NCBI GenBank assembly: GCA_965198675.1
Contig: OZ240666.1
Coordinates: 1,426,001-1,490,000 of the forward strand
Direction: 5' to 3'
Length of the DNA stretch: 64,000 nt
DNA from: Prochloron sp965198675
GTDB taxonomy: Bacteria > Cyanobacteriota > Cyanobacteriia > Cyanobacteriales > Prochloraceae
The position numbers and the translations under genes are program-made. Positions 43,396 to 53,678 of this stretch are shown here, in pieces. The notes under the pieces are model-generated. The model ran no database searches. It saw nothing but the letters and a program-made list of their open reading frames with translations, and was not told the origin of the DNA. Numbering within the stretch: the first letter of the stretch is position 1; every line of letters begins with the position of its first letter.

Positions 43396-44745
43396 TTAAC
43401 ATGCTCTGAGAAAAGCAGCGCATTCCACGTGAGGAGTTTGGGGAAAGAAATCTGCTGGTTGGACCGAGATTAACTCGTAGCTACCAGTTTCGCAGAGGAG
43501 CTTCAGATCCCGAGCTAGGGTAGGGGGTTGACAGCTAATGTAGACTATACGGTGGGGTTGAAGACGCAGTAAAGCCTCAATGACAGGGGGATCCAATCCT
43601 TTCCTGGGGGGATCCAGAAGGACAATATCAGAATTAGTACCTAATTGAGGCAATAAAGTGGCCACAGCCCCTGTATGAAAAGTGACATTGGTAATATTGT
43701 TAATCTGAGCATTTAGCTTTGCTTGCTCTACTGCTGACTGTTGCACTTCAATTCCCATTACCTGCCTTACTCTTTGGGCTAGGGGTAAGGTAAAAGTACC
43801 CAAACCGCAGTAGGCATCGATTAAGAATTCATCCCCCTGCAAATCCAATTGGGCTATAATTGCCTCTAGTAGAGCTTCTGCTGCCTCTGTATTGACTTGA
43901 AAGAAGGTTTCCGGGCGCAGTTGAAACTCCAAACCCGCAAATATTTCCCGCAAATAAGGACGACCCACAACAGAACGAGTCTGAGAACCAAAAATACTAT
44001 TGGTGCGGTCTCCATTGTAATTGAGGCAAACTCCCACTAACTCAGGATACCGTGCTAACCAGATTTCACCTTGTTCCTCTATATCCTGTAATTGCCAATC
44101 TGTCGTTACCAAGGTCAATAATATTTCCCCAGTTTGCCGTCCAATGCGCCAAGATAAATGGCGCAATTTTCCCTGGTGACGCTTTTCATTGTAGATCGAC
44201 CAATCTCTGGTTTGGATATCTCCCTTGATTTCTGCTAGGAGGGGGTTCAAACGAGAGTCTTGGACGGGACATTGATTCAGATTGACTAATTGATGAGTTC
44301 CTTTGCGATAGTAACCTGCTTGCACTTGTCCTGTTTTACCCCTACCGAGGGGATAGGTCGCTTTATTGCGATAACCCAACCCGGAACCGCGAGTAAATAT
44401 GGGTAGTACCTCGGGTTGGGTAAAACCCCCTATCCGTTGCAGAACTTCAATGATTTGCTCCCGTTGAGCCACTTGTTGATATTCTAGATCAATATGCTGC
44501 CACTGACAACCGCCACATTTATCAGCTACTATACATTGGGAGCGAATGCGATGGGGAGAAGACTGGAGTAGTTGCTCTAGTTTACCATGAGCATATTGGG
44601 ATTTTACTCTAACCAATCTTACTAGAGCCAGATCCCCCGTCACTGTATCCGGGACAAACACCACTCTGCCGAATATCCGTCCTACCCCTTCCCCCCTATT
44701 GCTTAAATCCTCAATTTCGATTTCAATTAACTTTCCTTGTTCCAT
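43396..44745 (-). CDS. rlmD: 23S rRNA (uracil-C5)-methyltransferase, RlmD/RumA type
   Basis: 449 aa. N-terminal TRAM domain (IEIEDLSNRGEGVGRIFGRV); Fe-S cluster cysteines in CIVADKCGGCQWQH plus NQCPVQ; SAM domain with LIDAYCGLGTFTLPLAQRV, GIEVQQSAVEQAK and VLLDPPRKGLDP; catalytic Cys in IVYISCQPPTLARDL. Methylates U1939 or a neighbouring uridine in 23S rRNA. Cyanobacterial members are generic RlmD-like; the exact target is not provable here. Confidence 0.92.
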   Translation of the reverse strand: MEQGKLIEIEIEDLSNRGEGVGRIFGRVVFVPDTVTGDLALVRLVRVKSQYAHGKLEQLLQSSPHRIRSQCIVADKCGGCQWQHIDLEYQQVAQREQIIEVLQRIGGFTQPEVLPIFTRGSGLGYRNKATYPLGRGKTGQVQAGYYRKGTHQLVNLNQCPVQDSRLNPLLAEIKGDIQTRDWSIYNEKRHQGKLRHLSWRIGRQTGEILLTLVTTDWQLQDIEEQGEIWLARYPELVGVCLNYNGDRTNSIFGSQTRSVVGRPYLREIFAGLEFQLRPETFFQVNTEAAEALLEAIIAQLDLQGDEFLIDAYCGLGTFTLPLAQRVRQVMGIEVQQSAVEQAKLNAQINNITNVTFHTGAVATLLPQLGTNSDIVLLDPPRKGLDPPVIEALLRLQPHRIVYISCQPPTLARDLKLLCETGSYELISVQPADFFPQTPHVECAAFLRAC

Positions 44746-44831
44746 ATTTGAATTGAGAAGTTTAGTTAGTTTGATTTAACCACAGATTTACCGATATATT
44801 AATCGATATCTCTGCTCAGGGCAGTTTCACT

Positions 44832-47800
44832 TTGAGTCGGGAACGGTTAGAGGAGATTAATGGTGCTACTTTAGGAGACGGTGACCATAGTTTGACACTG
44901 TTAGCAGAAGACGCTGCGGGGAATGGGAGTCAGGTTTCTGTATCCTTTACCTTAGATACCACAGCTCCTACAGCAATTATAGCTAGTTCCCTGGACACTA
45001 CTTCTACGGTTATTGAGGTGGGTTATAGTGAGGCAGTTTCCGGATTGGCAGTGGGGAATTATACCCTCACTTCAGGGGAAGAAGTTATTCCTGTGGAGAG
45101 TGTGGAGGAAATTAATTCCAGTTTACGACAGCTCAATTTAGGTACTCGTTTAAATGCAGGGAATTACCAGCTAAGTATAACTGGGGTTTCTGACTTGGCT
45201 GGGAATGTAATAAATGATACGGTTGTTTTAGATTTTACAGTAATCGGTGCTTCTGTCGAGATTTCTCCCACTTCAGGGTCGGAAATGGTCAGTTTGACCC
45301 GGGAGACGGTGGTGCGGTTTGGGAAAAAGGTGGACCGGACTACGGTTAATGAGAATACTTTCGCCCTTATTGCGAATGGGGAATCGGTAGCAGGAAGAGT
45401 TGTGGTTTCTAGTACGGGAGAATTTGCTACTTTCTTTTCTGATCCAGCCCTACCTGCTTCTACATCAGTAAGGGTAACAGTATTGGGGGATGAGATTATG
45501 GGGCTGGATGGGGTAGCTCTGGATGCTGATGGGGATGGGACTCCCGGGGGAACCCTGACGGCTGATTTTAGTACTCTGCCCCTGACTCAAATTGAGGGAA
45601 CTAATGTTATAAGTTATGTTTATGATTCAGTAAATTTGGATGAGTTAGGAAATAATATTCCGGTGGTAGGGGCTACGATTCGCTTGGATGCTTTGCCGGA
45701 AGTGGTTGCAGTGACGGATTCTGAGGGGTTCTTCCGGTTGGAGAATGTACCTGCACCTTTGTTTGCTGTACATATTGATGGGGGCACGGCAACTAATGCT
45801 CCTACTGGGACAAGTTATGCTACGGTGGGTAAGATATTTGAAAGTGTGCCGGGTCAGGAAGTTCAACTGAATCACCATGGGGAGATATTTGATATCTTCC
45901 TCCCCACTATGGCTGAGGGGGATATTCAGGAGTTGTCGGCGACGGAGGATACGGAGGTAGGGTTTGGCACTGCTGGTGTGGCGCAGTTACAGGCGATGTT
46001 CCCGGAGGTGGAAACGAGTACTTGGGAACTTTTGGAGGTGACTTTCCCGGCGGGTTCTGCTCAGGATGAGGCAGGAAATGTGGCGACGACGGCGGTGATT
46101 GTTCCGGTGAATCCGGAGAGGTTACCTGCTCCCTTACCACCCCATTTGAACCCCAAGTTGGTGGTTTCCATCCAGGCTCCAGGGGCGACCAATTTTGACG
46201 TACCTGCTCCTGTAGTATTCCCGAACTTGGAGGGGTTGGCACCGGGGGCGAAGTGTTTGCTGTTCTCCTTTAATCACGATTCTGGGGAGTGGGAGGTTGT
46301 GGGAACTGGTACGGTGAGTGAGGATGGTTTGACGATTGTGTCGGATCCGGGGACGGGTATTTTGGCTCCGGGGTGGCATTTTGTTAATGAAGGAAATGAA
46401 AACGATCCAGATCCCTGTGAGGAGCACAAGAGAGTAGCTCCAATGGCTCTAACAAGGGGTTTACAAAATTATTTCTTTAATGGTGATAATCAAATGATTC
46501 CTTTATCTTTTACTAATGCTGCTCCCGCTGAATGTAGCACACCTTTGGTGGTTGAATTAACCTATGATGCTGGTGTTGCTGGTGAATTTTTGACGGGTTT
46601 TCCCGATAAACCATATAAGCTTTCTGGGGGAGATACAGAGGATCTAACAATAAGTACCAAGAATTTGCTGCCCGACATTCGGAATATCGAAAAAGATCGT
46701 TTATATGGCATTAAGCTAGGGGTTAAGGGGTATGAGGAAGGAAATCCGTCCAATGAGTTATTTAATGAGGAGTTCCATATCTACCGCTTCCTAGACGCTG
46801 CTGATTCTGACCATGGCGACGGGGTTGTGGAGCTAGCGGACACTGCTAATGATGGTGGTGGGGGAGTGGTGCGAAGTCGTCCCATCGAGTATATCGTGGC
46901 GAATGGTGCTATGCCTAAGTTGGAAGTGGAAGATGGAACCCATTTCTCTTTCGATAGTTCTACTAAGGAGTTAAAGTTCGATCCCACGGAAACTGAGCAA
47001 GATTTGACTACGTCTGTGAAGATTTTGAGTCCTGATTCTGAGGAAATTGGCAGTTTGACGCTTAAAGGGGATGGGGAAAAGTTGAAAATCTTTATCGACA
47101 GGAATGCTTTTTTGAAGTCTTTGGAAGATTTGGCAAATGGAACCCTAGGTGGTGCTTCTGATTCTGAGAAAGGACTGATTAATAGCTCCTCTGAACGGAA
47201 TAATGTTGTCAACGGTGTTATTTCTCGGATAGAGGACACGTTACTCAAGGATTTTGCACCGGGTTGGGAATTTGTCGATTCTCCTACTAATGCGGTGAAG
47301 GTGGATGTTTTCGATACAACAACAGCTAGGGTTCCAGTTTCCATTACAAGTGGCCCCATTGGTGCTAGTTTCTTAGTGAGGGGTTCTCGTTTAAGTAACT
47401 ACCTAGATTTTGATAACCAGATTTTAAATAGGATTTATCATGCGAGTCGCCTCGAAAACAGTGAGAACCTCAGCAAGGCGGCAAGAAATTTCTTGCTCAG
47501 TGAAGCACTTAACGAGCGGAATGCTGGTGAGGTCATCGATATTTATCTCAATAGTATGCTGAAACAGGCAAATTTTTCCAGCAGGCAGGAAATTATCGAT
47601 CTTGTCGCTTTTATTATTGTGCATGAACTGGCTCACACTGTTGGATTAGTACATACTCGTGTTTTTGTTGATACTGTTATTGGTCCTGGCGTGGTAAAAA
47701 TCGACATTAATGGAGCTGATGATGATATATTGGCATCAGGTTTTGATCCGAACATCGCAAACAAGAGATTTAAAATCACAAAAGAAGCTTTAGCTATTGC

Positions 47801-50800
47801 ACTGGGTACGAAATGGAACTCAGAAGAAGCAGAAAAGGCAGTTGAATACTTTAACGAATATGCTAAAAAATCACTAATGTTTGGCCGCAATTTCTTCGAG
47901 CCTTCGCCATCAGAAACGGAACTAGAAGCTCAAGCCTCGCCACAAGCTAATTTTGACAGGGATAACCCATTTCGTCCTGGAATCGTGCCTATAGAGGAGT
48001 TAGAACTAGAACAGCCATTGAGTTTGCTTGAGCTTTACGTATCTAAAGAAAAAACAGAATTGGGGATTGAATATACTTCTGTGCCATACACACAAGATTG
48101 GGGACAAGTGCCCGTGGATGGATTAGGGGGAGAGCGGCTTGTTAAAAACTGGAAACTAGAATATTTAGACATTGCAGACAAGCAGGCTACTCTTAATGAC
48201 ATTAGAATAGAAAGTTCTACCAATGCTTTTCAAGTCACCTCCACTCTAACTCCTGGAATGATATTGAAAGCAGGGGAAGAATTTGAGATAACTGTTACTT
48301 TCGACCCCATCACCAGGCACGAACACCGGGCGGAACTCATTATTGAATACGAAGATGGGTATGGCCGGCAGCGGTTCACTGGTGTCGAACTCGAAGGCTT
48401 TGGTTTCACCAACGATGGGGATATTGAGCTAGAAGTGCCCAACAACAACTTTGGCGGGGACGTTTTGAACGGGGAACCTATCACCAAAGAGAACTTTGGC
48501 ACCATTAAAAACATTGGTTTGGCTCCCTTAACCATTACCGATATCGTCGTAACCAAAGGAGCGAGTCAGTTTGGCGTCACCGGACTCCCGGAAGATTTCG
48601 GCCCGGAGAATCCCATCATTATTGCACCCAACGACACCTATACCTTCCATGGAACCTTTGATGCTAAAGAGATAGCATTACAACGAGGAGAGATTCAGAT
48701 TTTCTCCAATGACCCAGAAACCCCCATTATTCGTCAACCCATAGTGGGTACTGGTTTCGTCACCAGAATTAACCGTTATGGTTCGGTGGAACAAGACGCT
48801 GCTTTAGATTATGGCAATGATTTCGTCATGATAGCAATCGGCAACTCCCGCGACCCCCTCTTCACATTCCGCACTCAAAGCGATTCTGCCGGGGACTGGA
48901 AAGTGATTTTGCCTGCTGAAACATACTATAGGAATGAAATTTACGACCCTGTTAGCGCGCTGCTCCACAAGACAGCAAGCACTAGCGGTCCTAGTGGAGT
49001 GCGTTCCAAGATATATATTAACAATGGTTTTGGACCCAGTAGTGCCCCAGACACCGACGGAGACGGCTTACCAGACGACATCGAAAGGATTATCGGTACC
49101 GACAAAAGTAACCCAGACACCGATAAAGACGGCATCGACGACTTCAACGAAATCGAATTAGGACTAGATCCCTTCGGAGGGCAACAAGTAATTACAGGCA
49201 TTATTGCCAGTCTCCCCCTCCAAGGAGAAGCCAAAGCAGTCGTAGTAGAAGGAGACCCCCAAGCACCTCAAAACCAAACCGCCTATGTAGCTACAGGAAG
49301 CCACGGTTTAGCCATTATAGATGCCTCAAAATTCAGCAATCCCATTATCCAAGGTCAACTCTCCTTACCAGGAGACGCAACAGACGTGGCTGTGGATACC
49401 AAGTTAAAGATTGCAGCAGTAGCCACCAATAGCGGCGGACTACAAATAGTAGACATCTCCGACCCCATGGTACCCACCTTAAGACGAACCATCAACTTCA
49501 ATGCCAACCAAGTAGAAATCTTCGATGGTATAGTCTATGCCACCGCAGGTAATTCCTTAAGGGCTTACGACCTTTTGACAGGAGCAGAACTGGACAATAC
49601 TACCTTACCTGGTTCCGGCACCGTCACCGGGCTAGCTCGGGAAGGAACCAAGCTCTATAGTTATACTAGTGGTTCCGACATCTTCTCCATAATTGATATT
49701 ACCGACCCAACAGATAGTATCGTCTTAAGACAACTTAATGTAAGAATCGCTTCCTCAGCAGTGAGAGTATTTGCAGCTAACGGGGTAGCTTACTTAGCAG
49801 GGAGCGGTATGCACACCATTGACATTTCCGACACTAATTACCTTACTTTAGTTAGTGATGCTTACTCATTCTTCCCGGCTCGGAATATTGCTGGAAATGG
49901 TTCCGGTTTGGCAGCTATTGCCGTAGAAGACCGAGGTTTGTCAATTTACGATATTACCAACCCGAAAAATACAGATACTTTTTTAACTCGATTCGACACC
50001 CCAGGTTTTGCCCGGGATATTGCCATCGCTTCTGGTATCGCCTTTATCGCCGATAATACAGGTGGCTTACAAGTCATCAATTATCGACCCTTTGATAACA
50101 AAGGTGAAGCTCCAACCATTACTATTAGTAGTTCAGTAGATGTAGACCCGGATACAGAAGGGGTTCAAGTTACCGAAGGAGGGGACATTCCCATTATAGC
50201 AGCTGTCACCGATGACGTGCAGGTGGGTCATGTAGAATTGTTAGTCAATGGAGAAGTTGTCAGTAATGACGTTTCCTTCCCCTTTGAGTTAGCAGCTATT
50301 GCTCTCAGTAACGACCCAGATGCTGCCATAGTAGAAGTACAAGCGCGAGCCACGGATACGGGAGGTAATACCGCCCTTTCTAATAAACTCACTTTTGACT
50401 TAGTTCCCGATACCTTTGGTCCTGTAATTGAGAGTATCACTCCAGCAGACGGAGGAAACGCACCATTTAATTCTCGTCGGGTGACAGTGCGGTTTAATGA
50501 AGCATTAGCTGAAACAACTGTAACTGCTGAAAACTTCCAACTACTCAATGGTTCCGGGGAAGCTATTACACCGGAAAATATCCAGTTGCGCTCTGGAGAC
50601 AGAACAGTTCAACTCACCTATGAAACCTTATTACCGGGAGAATACAGTATTGTCATTAAAAGCGCCCAAGTGACGGACCGAGCAGGCAATCTTTTGGGTT
50701 CTGAAGATATGGTCACCTCCTTTACTGTGAATCAACTGGTAGAGTTTAACCTATCAGACCTAAATGGTAGCAACGGTTTTGTTCTCAATGGTATTGATAG

Positions 50801-52298
50801 CAGTGACTATTCAGGCAGGTCAGTGAGTGGAGCAGGGGATATCAACGGGGATGGTATCGATGACCTCATTATCGGCGCTCGTGGTGCTGAGCCCAACGGC
50901 ATTTATAATGCAGGAGAGACCTATGTAGTGTTCGGCAGTGATGAAGAATTTGACCCTAGCTTAAACCTATCGGACCTAAATGGTAGCAACGGCTTCGTCC
51001 TCAATGGTATTGATAGCTATGACCAATCAGGCTTTTCAGTGAGCGGTGCTGGGGACATCAACGGGGATGGTATCTCCGACCTCATTATCGGCGCTCCTAG
51101 TGCTGACCGCAACGGCAAGCGTAATGTAGGAGAGACCTATGTAGTCTTCGGGAGCGATGAAGGATTTGATGCTAGCTTTAACCTATCTGACCTAAATGGT
51201 AGCAACGGCTTCGCCCTGAATGGTATTGATAGCTATGACAGTTCAGGCTTTTCAGTGAGCGGTGCAGGGGACATCAACGGGGATGGTATCGACGACCTCA
51301 TTATCGGCGCTCGTGGTGCTGAGCCCAACGGCATTTATAATGCAGGAGAGACCTATGTAGTGTTCGGCAGTGATGAAGAATTTGACCCTAGCTTAAACCT
51401 ATCGGACCTAAATGGTAGCAACGGCTTCGTCCTCAATGGTATTGATAGCTATGACCAATCAGGCTTTTCAGTGAGCGGAGCAGGGGACATCAACGGGGAT
51501 GGTATCCATGACCTCATTATCGGCGCTCACTGTGCTGACCCCAACGGCAATCATTATGCAGGAGAGACCTATGTAGTGTTCGGGAGTGATGAGGGATTTG
51601 ACCCTAGCTTTAACCTATCTAACCTAAATGGTAGCAACGGCTTTGTTATCAATGGTATTGATAGCTATGACTATTCAGGCTCTTCTGTAAGCGGAGCAGG
51701 AGACATCAACGGGGATGGTATCGATGACCTGATTATCGGCGCTTGGAGTGCTGAACCCAACGGCATTTATAATGCAGGAGAGACCTATGTAGTGTTCGGT
51801 AGTGATGAAGAATTTGCAGCTAACTTAGACCTATCGGACCTAGATGGTAGCAACGGCATCGTCCTGAATGGTATTGATCGCGGTGACCATTCAGGCTCTT
51901 CTGTAAGCGGTGCTGGGGACATCAACGGGGATGGTATCGATGACCTCATTATCGGCGCTCATGGTGCTGACCCCAACGGCAATCATGGAGCAGGAGAGAC
52001 CTATGTAGTGTTCGGCAGTAATCAAGGATTTGCCGCTACCTTAGACCTATCGGACCTAGATGGTAGCAACGGCTTCGTCCTCAATGGTATTGATAGCGGT
52101 GACAATTCAGGCAGGTCAGTGAGTGGTGCTGGAGACATTGATAGCCTTGACTTTTCAGGCAGTTCTGTAAGCGGTGCCGGGGACATTAACGGGGATGGGA
52201 TCTCCGACCTCATTATCGGCGCCCGGGGTGCTGACCCCAACGGCAATAGTGGTGCTGGAGAGACCTATGTAGTCTTTGGGAGTCGTGCCTTCGGTTAA
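44832..52298 (+). CDS. Giant multidomain surface-type protein with metzincin motif and FG-GAP repeats; 5' end apparently lost
   Basis: 2,488 codons from TTG 44832. The frame is open only to TGA 44771, with no ATG and no signal peptide, and starts mid-way through an Ig-like domain (GSFTLSRERLEEINGATLGD), so the 5' end looks deleted. Approximate order: Ig-like/Big_5 domains (1-240); carboxypeptidase-regulatory-like fold (250-320); metzincin site H931-E-L-A-H-T-V-G-L-V-H941 with a possible Met-turn (KSLMFGR, near 1015); two ASH/choice-of-anchor-D domains (1090-1310); Ca-binding DTDGDGLPDD repeats (1400-1440); an LVIVD-type propeller (1460-1750); two more Ig-like domains; and seven FG-GAP repeats (1970-2488). 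Probably secreted adhesion or matrix-type protein in intact relatives. Confidence 0.8.
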   Translation: MSRERLEEINGATLGDGDHSLTLLAEDAAGNGSQVSVSFTLDTTAPTAIIASSLDTTSTVIEVGYSEAVSGLAVGNYTLTSGEEVIPVESVEEINSSLRQLNLGTRLNAGNYQLSITGVSDLAGNVINDTVVLDFTVIGASVEISPTSGSEMVSLTRETVVRFGKKVDRTTVNENTFALIANGESVAGRVVVSSTGEFATFFSDPALPASTSVRVTVLGDEIMGLDGVALDADGDGTPGGTLTADFSTLPLTQIEGTNVISYVYDSVNLDELGNNIPVVGATIRLDALPEVVAVTDSEGFFRLENVPAPLFAVHIDGGTATNAPTGTSYATVGKIFESVPGQEVQLNHHGEIFDIFLPTMAEGDIQELSATEDTEVGFGTAGVAQLQAMFPEVETSTWELLEVTFPAGSAQDEAGNVATTAVIVPVNPERLPAPLPPHLNPKLVVSIQAPGATNFDVPAPVVFPNLEGLAPGAKCLLFSFNHDSGEWEVVGTGTVSEDGLTIVSDPGTGILAPGWHFVNEGNENDPDPCEEHKRVAPMALTRGLQNYFFNGDNQMIPLSFTNAAPAECSTPLVVELTYDAGVAGEFLTGFPDKPYKLSGGDTEDLTISTKNLLPDIRNIEKDRLYGIKLGVKGYEEGNPSNELFNEEFHIYRFLDAADSDHGDGVVELADTANDGGGGVVRSRPIEYIVANGAMPKLEVEDGTHFSFDSSTKELKFDPTETEQDLTTSVKILSPDSEEIGSLTLKGDGEKLKIFIDRNAFLKSLEDLANGTLGGASDSEKGLINSSSERNNVVNGVISRIEDTLLKDFAPGWEFVDSPTNAVKVDVFDTTTARVPVSITSGPIGASFLVRGSRLSNYLDFDNQILNRIYHASRLENSENLSKAARNFLLSEALNERNAGEVIDIYLNSMLKQANFSSRQEIIDLVAFIIVHELAHTVGLVHTRVFVDTVIGPGVVKIDINGADDDILASGFDPNIANKRFKITKEALAIALGTKWNSEEAEKAVEYFNEYAKKSLMFGRNFFEPSPSETELEAQASPQANFDRDNPFRPGIVPIEELELEQPLSLLELYVSKEKTELGIEYTSVPYTQDWGQVPVDGLGGERLVKNWKLEYLDIADKQATLNDIRIESSTNAFQVTSTLTPGMILKAGEEFEITVTFDPITRHEHRAELIIEYEDGYGRQRFTGVELEGFGFTNDGDIELEVPNNNFGGDVLNGEPITKENFGTIKNIGLAPLTITDIVVTKGASQFGVTGLPEDFGPENPIIIAPNDTYTFHGTFDAKEIALQRGEIQIFSNDPETPIIRQPIVGTGFVTRINRYGSVEQDAALDYGNDFVMIAIGNSRDPLFTFRTQSDSAGDWKVILPAETYYRNEIYDPVSALLHKTASTSGPSGVRSKIYINNGFGPSSAPDTDGDGLPDDIERIIGTDKSNPDTDKDGIDDFNEIELGLDPFGGQQVITGIIASLPLQGEAKAVVVEGDPQAPQNQTAYVATGSHGLAIIDASKFSNPIIQGQLSLPGDATDVAVDTKLKIAAVATNSGGLQIVDISDPMVPTLRRTINFNANQVEIFDGIVYATAGNSLRAYDLLTGAELDNTTLPGSGTVTGLAREGTKLYSYTSGSDIFSIIDITDPTDSIVLRQLNVRIASSAVRVFAANGVAYLAGSGMHTIDISDTNYLTLVSDAYSFFPARNIAGNGSGLAAIAVEDRGLSIYDITNPKNTDTFLTRFDTPGFARDIAIASGIAFIADNTGGLQVINYRPFDNKGEAPTITISSSVDVDPDTEGVQVTEGGDIPIIAAVTDDVQVGHVELLVNGEVVSNDVSFPFELAAIALSNDPDAAIVEVQARATDTGGNTALSNKLTFDLVPDTFGPVIESITPADGGNAPFNSRRVTVRFNEALAETTVTAENFQLLNGSGEAITPENIQLRSGDRTVQLTYETLLPGEYSIVIKSAQVTDRAGNLLGSEDMVTSFTVNQLVEFNLSDLNGSNGFVLNGIDSSDYSGRSVSGAGDINGDGIDDLIIGARGAEPNGIYNAGETYVVFGSDEEFDPSLNLSDLNGSNGFVLNGIDSYDQSGFSVSGAGDINGDGISDLIIGAPSADRNGKRNVGETYVVFGSDEGFDASFNLSDLNGSNGFALNGIDSYDSSGFSVSGAGDINGDGIDDLIIGARGAEPNGIYNAGETYVVFGSDEEFDPSLNLSDLNGSNGFVLNGIDSYDQSGFSVSGAGDINGDGIHDLIIGAHCADPNGNHYAGETYVVFGSDEGFDPSFNLSNLNGSNGFVINGIDSYDYSGSSVSGAGDINGDGIDDLIIGAWSAEPNGIYNAGETYVVFGSDEEFAANLDLSDLDGSNGIVLNGIDRGDHSGSSVSGAGDINGDGIDDLIIGAHGADPNGNHGAGETYVVFGSNQGFAATLDLSDLDGSNGFVLNGIDSGDNSGRSVSGAGDIDSLDFSGSSVSGAGDINGDGISDLIIGARGADPNGNSGAGETYVVFGSRAFG
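50749..52295. repeat. Seven near-identical FG-GAP coding repeats
   Basis: Units of about 207-213 bp, each encoding LSDLNGSNGFVLNGID, SVSGAGDINGDGIDDLIIGA and GAGETYVVFGS. The Ca-binding loop DINGDGIDD is kept. Units 1 and 3 are almost identical at the DNA level. In unit 7, SVSGAGDI is partly duplicated (SGRSVSGAGDIDSLDFSGSS). Confidence 0.92.
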
Positions 52299-52415
52299 TG
52301 GGTAGGGGCGCACCCCCTATCGATGATGCTGGGTGCCCCCGGAACGCCACCGATACAGGAAAGACAGTGCCCCCCTACAATGATTACTGAGCGTAACAAT
52401 CAATTTTGACTTGCT

Positions 52416-53369
52416 ATGAAAAGAAGAACTGCTACTCTACTTTTACTCTTTATAGTCGGCGTCAGTGCTGGCTGTCTCGGACCATATCACCTCCACCGTG
52501 TCCAGACACGGACAATCAATTTTCCCGAGGATCGCTCTCTGGGAGAACTCTTTATCTTAGAAGATAATCCCCACTTTTTAAGTGGTGCCACGATCCTATC
52601 TAAGGGACAAGCCCAAGGAACTGTGAATATACGCATTCCTGATGGATGGTCATTAAAGCTGCGTATCAGCCCTGAAGAATCCCATGATATCTCTCCTCTC
52701 ATCAACCTGAGTGCCAATGACCTGCAATCAATTGATTTGGCAAGTACTCAAGTCAAGGATGAACAATTAGCTGATTTAGTAAGATTGAAAGGGCTAAAGC
52801 ATTTATATCTTTTTGGCACATCAATTACTGGTGATGGGCTGAAGTACCTCAAGGAATTACCTCAATTAGAAAAATTAACCCTAACACGTAGTACAATTAC
52901 CGATGCCAATCTTGTCCATCTTAAGGATATACCCAATTTACAAAACTTAAGCTTATCAAGCACAGAAATTTCAGATGCTGGATTAAAGCATATCGGAAAG
53001 TTAAAAAATTTAAAACAGCTCGATCTTTATTCCACTAAGATTACTGATGCTGGTCTTAAACAACTCGAAGAACTGACCCAACTAGAATATTTGGAGCTTG
53101 GATTTACTCAAATAACCGATGCTGGTATTCCCAGTGTGCAAAAAATGAATTTGCTGAAAACCCTGAATCTTGATTCCACAAATATCTCAGATGATGGTCT
53201 TGAGCAACTTAAGGTATTATCTAATTTGCATAGATTACGTCTGAATGATACAAAAGTAACAGAAAATAGGATAAAAAGTTTTGAACCATATTTAAATCCT
53301 TGCAGTATCGACATTAATACTGTTGAGCACAAAAAACTATTTCCTGAGTGTTATTGTTGCCATCGATAA
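52416..53369 (+). CDS. Leucine-rich-repeat lipoprotein
   Basis: 317 aa. Signal peptide with lipobox (TLLLLFIVGVSAGC, Cys20). After a 90-residue unrecognised region come eight or so LRRs of the LxxLxxLxLxxTxITDxGLxxL type (GLKYLKELPQLEKLTLTRST, ITDAGLKQLEELTQLEYLEL), then a Cys-containing cap (NPCSIDI, PECYCCHR). Likely a membrane-anchored binding protein facing the periplasm. It follows the giant surface protein by 117 bases and may be cotranscribed. Confidence 0.8.
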   Translation: MKRRTATLLLLFIVGVSAGCLGPYHLHRVQTRTINFPEDRSLGELFILEDNPHFLSGATILSKGQAQGTVNIRIPDGWSLKLRISPEESHDISPLINLSANDLQSIDLASTQVKDEQLADLVRLKGLKHLYLFGTSITGDGLKYLKELPQLEKLTLTRSTITDANLVHLKDIPNLQNLSLSSTEISDAGLKHIGKLKNLKQLDLYSTKITDAGLKQLEELTQLEYLELGFTQITDAGIPSVQKMNLLKTLNLDSTNISDDGLEQLKVLSNLHRLRLNDTKVTENRIKSFEPYLNPCSIDINTVEHKKLFPECYCCHR

Positions 53370-53678
53370 TACCGTGTGCGTCCTTACAGAGAGAAGAAAA
53401 GCAAGTTCCTCATAAAAGAGTCATCCTCCAATCTAGACCAAGTATGAGCTAAAATTATAATGAATCCGCAGATTATAATGGTAGCCCCACCATCAATGCA
53501 GGAAAATTTCTCCCGGATCAGAGCCCACCCACAACGCCACCCCTTAAACCCAAGCAACCCTATACCTCCAAACTTTAGCTAGCTGGGTAGGGGCACGGCA
53601 TTGCCGCGCGCCCTACGAGGTCTACGTTAACCCCACACATGAAGGTGGACATTGCCCACCCCACACCCGCCCTATAGC
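53370..53678. other. Intergenic with short palindromes
   Basis: Contains GTAGGGGCACGGCATTGCCG (53587) and GGTGGACATTGCCCACCCC (53644), relatives of the GGTGGGCATTGCCCACC palindromes at 12336, 37705 and 39617. No gene seen. Confidence 0.55.
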
